A stretch of DNA of 64,000 nucleotides, taken from NCBI GenBank assembly GCA_902793325.1, contig CADBCY010000014.1:1-64000 (forward strand). The letters run 5' to 3'. Of this stretch, positions 59,051 through 64,000 are shown piece by piece. The notes beneath the pieces are model-generated. The model was not told where the DNA came from. It was given only the letters and a program-made list of their open reading frames with translations, and made no database searches. The first letter of the stretch is position 1; each line of letters begins with the position of its first letter. A program made the translations under genes and the position numbers. The DNA comes from an uncultured Eubacteriales bacterium. GTDB taxonomy: Bacteria > Bacillota > Clostridia > Christensenellales > Aristaeellaceae.

Positions 59051-59419
59051 TCATTATACCATGATTGTCGCCGTGCTCGCTCCGCGGCCCGGCGACCCGG
59101 CCAACGCCCCTGCGGGGCCGTTGCCTAATCATTATACCATGATTGTCGGCGCGCTGCGCAACTCGCTCCGCTCCCTTGCGCGCCGACCCGGAAAACCTTT
59201 GGTTTTCCTAATCATTATACTCTGATTGTCGCCGTGCTCGCTCCGCGGCCCAGCGACCCGGCCAACCGCCCTTCGGGCCGGTTGCCTAATCATTATAGCT
59301 TGATTGTCGCCGTGCTCGCTCCGCGGCCCGGCGACCCGGCCAACATTGTCGCCGTGCTCGCTCCGCGGCCCGGCGACCCGGCCAACGCCCCTGCGGGCCG
59401 GTTGCCTAATCATTATACC
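59051..59419. repeat. Tandem array of 78-83 bp structured repeat units (about five)
   Basis: Units begin with TCATTATACYRTGATTGTCG at 59051, 59129, 59212 and 59290; a further unit starts at 59345 without that head, and a last head sits at 59410. Each unit can fold into two hairpins: one opens with GTCG-CC and closes with GG-CGAC, the other ends just before TTGCCTAA or TTTTCCTAA. The unit at 59129 has quite different letters but the same hairpins, for example GGAAAACC/GGTTTTCC. The array fills the gap between the PHP gene and the metG leader. Confidence 0.85.
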
Positions 59420-59513
59420 ATCTTCTCCGCGGGCGCGGCGTGACTTTCCTGTTATTTTTTGCCGCGGAAGGGGGAAAGGGCGGTTTCGGGGGGCTTTCCG
59501 GGGCGCGGGACGG

Positions 59514-59543
59514 TTGACATTTAACACGCCCGGGCATTATAAT
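59514..59543 (+). promoter_or_regulatory. Consensus promoter of the metG leader
   Basis: TTGACA and TATAAT are separated by 18 bases, just before the start of the T-box leader. Confidence 0.8.
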
Positions 59544-59549
59544 GGCACA

Positions 59550-59800
59550 AGAAGCGATGAGGGAGAGAGTACCCGATTCCGAAGTCCGCAGAGAGCCGGG
59601 GCAGGTGCGAGCCGGCGACGGAGGGATGGGGGAACATGGCTCCGGAGCTCCGGGGGTGAACGGCGCGAATACGCCCTGAGCCTTCGGCGCAGGCACAGCC
59701 GCCGCCGCGTTACCGGCAAGCAAGGCGCAGGGGGTTTCCCTGCGTGAACAGGGTTGGTACCGCGCAGTCGCGCCCCTCGGGGACGCGATTTTGTTTTTGG
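59550..59800 (+). promoter_or_regulatory. T-box riboswitch controlling metG
   Basis: Conserved T-box elements occur in order: AGAGAG at 59590-59595, GCGAGCCGG nearby, and a specifier-loop candidate AACATGGC with ATG (Met codon) at 59636-59638. The T-box core GGTTGGTACCGCG ends at 59764, with one extra T relative to the usual GGTGGTACCGCG. A terminator follows, TCGCGCCCC/GGGGACGCGA (59768-59788) with TTTTGTTTTT. Uncharged tRNA-Met should favour antitermination and metG expression. Confidence 0.88.
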
Positions 59801-59831
59801 AAGCGATAACGATAGGGGGAGGAATTCAACC

Positions 59832-61811
59832 ATGGCAAAGCCCACCTTTTACCTGACCACGCCCATCTACTATCCCAGCGGGAACATGCACATCGGCCAC
59901 ACCTACACCACCGTGGCCGCCGACACCATGACCCGCTTCAAGAAGCAGACGGGCTACGACGCCTACTTCCTGACCGGCACCGACGAGCACGGCCAGAAGA
60001 TCGAGCGCAAGGCCGCCGAGGCCGGCGTGACGCCCAAGCAGTTCGTGGACAAGATCGTGGCCGAGACGAAGGAATTGTGGAAGCTGATGAACATCGAGTA
60101 CGACGACTTCATCCGCACCACCGACGAGCGCCACGAGAAGATCGTGCAGAAGATCTTCCGGCAGTTCTACGACCAGGGCGACATCTACAAGAGCGAGTAC
60201 GAGGGCCTGTACTGCACGCCCTGCGAGTCCTTCTGGACGCCCACGCAGGTGAAGAACGGCTGCTGCCCCGACTGCGGCCGCCCCGTGGAGCCCATGAAGG
60301 AGGAGAGCTACTTCTTCCGCATGAGCAAGTACCAGGACTGGATGATCCGGTACATCGAGGACCACCCGGACTTCATCCAGCCGCCGTCGCGCGCCAACGA
60401 GATGCTGAACAACTTCCTGCGCCCGGGCCTCCAGGACCTGTGCGTCAGCCGCACGTCGTTCAAGTGGGGCGTGCCGGTGGACTTCGACCCCGGCCACGTG
60501 GTGTACGTGTGGATCGACGCGCTGTCGAACTACATCACCGCGCTGGGCTACGGCACCGACCACGACGAGCTGTTCAAGAAGTACTGGCCCGCGGACGTGC
60601 ACCTCGTGGGCAAGGAGATCGTGCGCTTCCACACCATCTACTGGCCCATCATGCTGCACGCGCTGGGGCTGCCGCTGCCCAAGCAGGTGTTCGGCCACGG
60701 CTGGCTGCTGTTCGGCGACGACAAGATGTCGAAGTCCAAGGGCAACATCGTCTACCCCGGCCCCATCGTGGCGCGCTACGGCGTGGACCCGCTGCGCTAC
60801 TACCTGATGCGCGAGATGCCCTTCGGCGCGGACGGCAACTACACCAACGAGTCCTTCCTGACCCGCATGAACGCCGACCTGGTGAACGATTTGGGCAACC
60901 TCTTGAGCCGCACCGTGGCCATGATCCAGAAGTACTTCGGCGGCGTGGTGCCCGCCCCGGGCGCGTATGAGGAGCCCGACAGGGCCCTGATCGCCACCTT
61001 CGAGGCGCTGCCCGCCGTCGTGGAAGAACAGATGAACAAGCTGCAGTTCTCCGTGGCGCTTGCGGAGATCTGGAAGCTGATCGGCGAGTGCAACAAGTAC
61101 ATCGACATCACCCAGCCCTGGGTGTTGGGCAAGACCGAGGAGGGCCGGCCCCGCCTGGCGACGGTGATGTACGTGCTGGCGGAGTGCATCCGCGCCATCG
61201 CGGTGTACATCTATCCCACCATGCCCTCCACGCCCGCGCGCATCTATGAGCAGCTCGGCGTGACGGACGAGGCGCTCAAGACCTGGGATTCCGTAAAGAC
61301 CTTCGGCCGGCTCAGGCCCGGCACCGTGGTGAAGAAGGGCGAGGCCCTGTTCCCGCGCGTGGACATCAAAAAGGAGCTGGAGGCCATGGCCGCCGATTCC
61401 GCCAAGGCGGAAAAGAAGGAGGCCAAGGCGGAAAAGAAGGAAGAGAAGAAGGACGACAAGAAGGCCGCGAAGCCGGCGGACGGCCTGGCGAGCTTCGACG
61501 ACTTCATGAAGATCAAGCTCGTCGCCGCGAAGGTGATCGCCTGCGAGCGCGTGGAGAAGAGCGAGAAGCTGCTGAAGGAAACGCTGGACATCGGCGGCGG
61601 CCAGACCAAGACCGTCTGCTCCGGCATCGCCAAATACTACGCCCCTGAGGACATGGTGGGCAAGACCGTGGTACTGGTGAACAACTTCGCGCCGCGCAAG
61701 ATGGCGGGCCAGGTGTCCGAGGGCATGCTGCTGTGCGCCGAGAACCCGGACGGCAGCCTGCGGCTCCTGACCGTGGACGGCGACGTGGCGCCGGGAAGCG
61801 AGATCGGCTGA
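59832..61811 (+). CDS. metG: Methionyl-tRNA synthetase
   Basis: The 659-residue protein has HIGH at 20-23 (YYPSGNMHIGHTY), TGTDEHGQKIE and the zinc cysteines in CTPCESFWTP and CCPDCGRP. The KMSKS loop is at 298-302 (DDKMSKSKGN). A lysine/glutamate-rich linker leads to a C-terminal tRNA-binding (Trbp111/EMAP-like) domain from about 555 (KIKLVAAKVIACERVEKSEKLL). It charges tRNA-Met. The ATG after GGGGGAGG is chosen; it is controlled by the T-box upstream. Confidence 0.96.
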   Translation: MAKPTFYLTTPIYYPSGNMHIGHTYTTVAADTMTRFKKQTGYDAYFLTGTDEHGQKIERKAAEAGVTPKQFVDKIVAETKELWKLMNIEYDDFIRTTDERHEKIVQKIFRQFYDQGDIYKSEYEGLYCTPCESFWTPTQVKNGCCPDCGRPVEPMKEESYFFRMSKYQDWMIRYIEDHPDFIQPPSRANEMLNNFLRPGLQDLCVSRTSFKWGVPVDFDPGHVVYVWIDALSNYITALGYGTDHDELFKKYWPADVHLVGKEIVRFHTIYWPIMLHALGLPLPKQVFGHGWLLFGDDKMSKSKGNIVYPGPIVARYGVDPLRYYLMREMPFGADGNYTNESFLTRMNADLVNDLGNLLSRTVAMIQKYFGGVVPAPGAYEEPDRALIATFEALPAVVEEQMNKLQFSVALAEIWKLIGECNKYIDITQPWVLGKTEEGRPRLATVMYVLAECIRAIAVYIYPTMPSTPARIYEQLGVTDEALKTWDSVKTFGRLRPGTVVKKGEALFPRVDIKKELEAMAADSAKAEKKEAKAEKKEEKKDDKKAAKPADGLASFDDFMKIKLVAAKVIACERVEKSEKLLKETLDIGGGQTKTVCSGIAKYYAPEDMVGKTVVLVNNFAPRKMAGQVSEGMLLCAENPDGSLRLLTVDGDVAPGSEIG

Positions 61812-61883
61812 CCGCGCGCGGGCGGGGGAGCGACATCCCCCGCCCGGCCCCGGCGGGACAGGCGGACGAGGAGGGATTACCCG

Positions 61884-62279
61884 ATGGATAAAATCTGGCA
61901 AACGCTGTATGACGCCGCCGCGGCGGTGCGCGCGGAGCGGACCATCTCCGACTACGTGACCGCGGGCGAGGTGTCGGCGGCGATCGAGTCGGCGTCGGGG
62001 CGCATCTACACCGGCGTGTGCGTGGACACCTGCTCCACGCTGGGCATCTGCGCCGAGCGCAACGCCATCTTCAACATGATTACCAACGGCGAGCACGAGA
62101 TCCGCCGGGTGCTGGCGATCCTGCCCGACGGGCGCACCGGCGCGCCCTGCGGCGCCTGCCGCGAGCTGATGACGCAGTTGATGCCGGGCCGGTACCGGGA
62201 TATCGAGATCATGCTGGACTACGAACAGGGCAGGACCGTCACGCTGGGCGAGCTCACGCCGGAGTGGTGGATCCCGTGA
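61884..62279 (+). CDS. Cytidine deaminase-family protein
   Basis: The 131-residue protein has the zinc deaminase signature ICAERNAIF (CAE) and PCGACRELM (PCxxC). This gives the usual Cys-Glu-Cys-Cys catalytic set. The N-terminal part (VRAERTISDYVTAGEVSAAIESASGRIYTGVCVD) fits cytidine or blasticidin-S deaminase-like members. It deaminates (deoxy)cytidine or a related base. GAGGAGGG precedes the ATG. Confidence 0.88.
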   Translation: MDKIWQTLYDAAAAVRAERTISDYVTAGEVSAAIESASGRIYTGVCVDTCSTLGICAERNAIFNMITNGEHEIRRVLAILPDGRTGAPCGACRELMTQLMPGRYRDIEIMLDYEQGRTVTLGELTPEWWIP

Positions 62280-62301
62280 CCGATGCGCTGACGGAGGGAT
62301 T

Positions 62302-63036
62302 ATGAAAGACACGCCGCCTTCCGCGGGCCGCCTCGCCCCGCAACGGGACATCCGGGAGTACTTTACCCATCAGCGGCAGATGTCCGAAGCCTTCTTCCTG
62401 AACGCGGTGCTGGCGCTCAGCGGCGGTTTCCAGGACGCATACACCTACATGGTGCGCGACCACGTGTACGCCAACGCGCAGACCGGCAACGTGGTGCTGA
62501 TGAGCACCAACCTCATCCAGGGCGAATGGGCGACGGCGCTTCGGTACCTGCTGCCGCTGCTGTCCTTTGCGGCGGGGGTGCTGCTGGCGGAGTATATGCA
62601 CATCCTCTTTTTGAACCGGGGGAAGCTGCACTGGCGCCAGGAAGTGGTGGCGGTGGAGTGCGCCATCATGGTGGCGGTGGGCTTTATGGGCCAGCGTATG
62701 AACATGCTGGCCAACTGCCTGGTTTCGCTGGCGTGCGCCATGCAGGTGCAGTCCTTCCGGACCGTGCACGGCTATGGCTACGCCTCCACCATGTGCATCG
62801 GCAATTTGCGCAGTTGCATGTCCGCGCTGGCGATGTTCCTGCACGACCGCGACGTCATCTGCCTCACCAAGGTGAAATACTACCTCGGCGTGATCCTGGC
62901 CTTCGCCATGGGCGCGGGCGTCGGCGGCAACCTCTCCCCGCTGTGGGGGGAGCGCGCCATCTGGGTCTGCGCCGCGCTGCTGGCGTTCGCTTTTTGGCTG
63001 CTGGGCTGGAAGGGAAGGCAGAACCAATCCGCGTGA
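62302..63036 (+). CDS. YoaK/DUF1275 membrane protein
   Basis: The 244-residue protein begins with FLNAVLALSGGFQDAYTYMVRDHVYANAQTGNVVLMS, the DUF1275 (YoaK) signature, and has six membrane helices. FRTVHGYGYASTMCIGNLRS is the second conserved block. The family function is unknown. It begins 22 bases after the deaminase gene with an ACGGAGGG site, so the two may share a transcript. Confidence 0.88.
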   Translation: MKDTPPSAGRLAPQRDIREYFTHQRQMSEAFFLNAVLALSGGFQDAYTYMVRDHVYANAQTGNVVLMSTNLIQGEWATALRYLLPLLSFAAGVLLAEYMHILFLNRGKLHWRQEVVAVECAIMVAVGFMGQRMNMLANCLVSLACAMQVQSFRTVHGYGYASTMCIGNLRSCMSALAMFLHDRDVICLTKVKYYLGVILAFAMGAGVGGNLSPLWGERAIWVCAALLAFAFWLLGWKGRQNQSA

Positions 63037-63070
63037 AGGACCGACCGCATATCCCCGGGAGGATTGTATC

Positions 63071-63997
63071 ATGAACCAGGGAATCCAGATCCTGACCACG
63101 GTGCTGCCCGTGGTGCTGACCATCGCCATCGGCATGCTGTGTCGGCGGACGAAGCTGCTGAGCCGCGAGGGCGTGGCCGCGCTGAAGAGCGTGGTGGTGA
63201 ACATCACCCTGCCCGCGGTGATGCTGAACGCCTTTGCCTCGCTCAGCTACACGGGGAAGAACCTGCTGCTTACGCTGCTGATGTTCTGCGTGTGCCTGGC
63301 GGCGTGGCTGCTGGGGCGCGCGCTGCAGGGGCTTTTGAAGCTGCCGAGCCGCTTCGTGCCCTTCCTGACCACCGGCTTCGAGGCGGGCATGCTGGGCTAC
63401 GCGCTGTTCATGCTGCTTTACGGCGCCGAGCGGGTGTCGGATTTCGCCTGCGTGGATCTGGGACAGGTGCTGTTCGTGTTCACGCTGTACAAGGTGCTGC
63501 TGGGCCTGAACGGCGGCGAGAAGGTGACCGCCGGCCGCCTGCTGGACGAGATGCGCCGCTCCCCCACGGTGATCGCCATACTGGCGGGCGTGCTGCTGGG
63601 GGCCACCGGCCTCTACCGCGCCATGGCGCCCTCGGGCCTGCAGGGCGTGCTGAACGCCTGCACCGACTTCGTCAGCGCCCCCACCAGCGCCGTCATACTG
63701 CTGACCATCGGCTACGACCTGGTGCCGTCGGAGATCCCCTGGCGGAACGTGGGCCGCACGCTGGCGCTGCGCGCGGGCATCATGCTGGCGCTGCGGCTGG
63801 CGGCGGGCCTGGCGGTGCGGGCCATGGGCCTGGACGGCCTCGGCCCGGCGCTGAACATCATGTTCATACTGCCCGCGCCCTACGTGCTGCCGGTGTTCGC
63901 GGACGACGAGGGCGAGCGCGCCGCGGTGTCCTCGACCCTCTCCGCCATGACGCTGCTCACCGTCGTCGCCTTCGTGATCCTCGCCGCGATCGCGTAG
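63071..63997 (+). CDS. AEC-family transporter, second copy
   Basis: The 308-residue membrane protein has the AEC pattern: VLPVVLTIAIGMLCRRTKLLS, LKSVVVNITLPAVMLNAFASL, FEAGMLGYALFMLLYG, TDFVSAPTSAVILLTIGYDLV and PYVLPVFADDEGERAAVSSTLSAM. It has about ten helices and belongs to the same family as the copy at 44571 but with a different sequence. The transported compound is unknown. GGGAGG lies before the ATG, 34 bases after the YoaK gene. Confidence 0.88.
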   Translation: MNQGIQILTTVLPVVLTIAIGMLCRRTKLLSREGVAALKSVVVNITLPAVMLNAFASLSYTGKNLLLTLLMFCVCLAAWLLGRALQGLLKLPSRFVPFLTTGFEAGMLGYALFMLLYGAERVSDFACVDLGQVLFVFTLYKVLLGLNGGEKVTAGRLLDEMRRSPTVIAILAGVLLGATGLYRAMAPSGLQGVLNACTDFVSAPTSAVILLTIGYDLVPSEIPWRNVGRTLALRAGIMLALRLAAGLAVRAMGLDGLGPALNIMFILPAPYVLPVFADDEGERAAVSSTLSAMTLLTVVAFVILAAIA

Positions 63998-64000
63998 GCC

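Noticed and set aside
59826-62351. 841-residue open frame antisense to metG
   Set aside because: Long antisense frames are expected in very G+C-rich coding DNA; the translation is low-complexity (His/Val/Gly rich) and the plus strand encodes an unmistakable MetG.

Overview
The window joins two unlike pieces of DNA from a Gram-positive-type anaerobe, most likely a gut Clostridia/Bacillota (Christensenellales- or Oscillospirales-like). Pointers are the T-box leader on metG, the Na+-pumping decarboxylase cluster, YoaK/AEC/PrsW/M16C-type proteins and MobA/MobL-type mobility genes. Taxonomy is inference only. Positions 1 to about 28.8 kb are of moderate G+C and belong to a mobile island. From about 28.8 kb to the end the DNA is visibly much richer in G+C and is ordinary chromosome.

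The island's right end carries a tyrosine integrase (27229-28626) beside the 3' end of a tRNA-Asn gene. Inward come a MobA/MobL relaxase with a structured oriT candidate, two small DUF3847-type proteins, a LexA-like repressor, an XRE regulator and a sigma-like protein. Next are a HigB/HigA-type toxin-antitoxin pair with twin palindromic operators, and a TnpV-type gene. The main cargo is one minus-strand operon (19154 to 2607) from a strong promoter: a 1556-residue multidomain protein, brxP (PAPS-reductase/ATP-pyrophosphatase fold plus ferredoxin-like cysteines), brxC, pglZ, brxL, a 70-residue four-cysteine protein and a cysteine desulfurase. The brxP-brxC-pglZ-brxL core is that of a type 4 BREX phage-defence system. 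The desulfurase and sulfurtransferase-like BrxP resemble DndA/DndC and suggest a sulfur-based DNA mark. A Phd/Doc module, a MazG-like pyrophosphohydrolase, a DUF3846 protein and a macro-NADAR fusion (DNA de-ADP-ribosylation type) complete the defence/accessory zone. The left island end lies outside the window.

The chromosomal part holds an ACT protein and a DUF89 phosphatase, then a five-gene sodium-pump decarboxylase cluster with two different carboxyltransferase subunits. These are followed by two tandem CapA-like proteins, a phosphoribosyltransferase, FucU, a GNAT protein, an ABC-F ATPase, an AEC transporter, tRNA-Leu, an LRR surface protein and TcdA. A minus-strand group comes next: thioesterase, acylphosphatase, an HPr-like protein, pyruvyl transferase and PrsW. 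Then follow a secreted M16C peptidase, a DHHW/AlgJ-like protein, an MBL-fold lipoprotein, and PHP and SDR genes. A structured tandem repeat precedes the T-box and metG, and the window ends with a cytidine deaminase, a YoaK protein and a second AEC transporter.

All calls come from reading sequence and translated motifs; no database search, G+C count or folding program was run.
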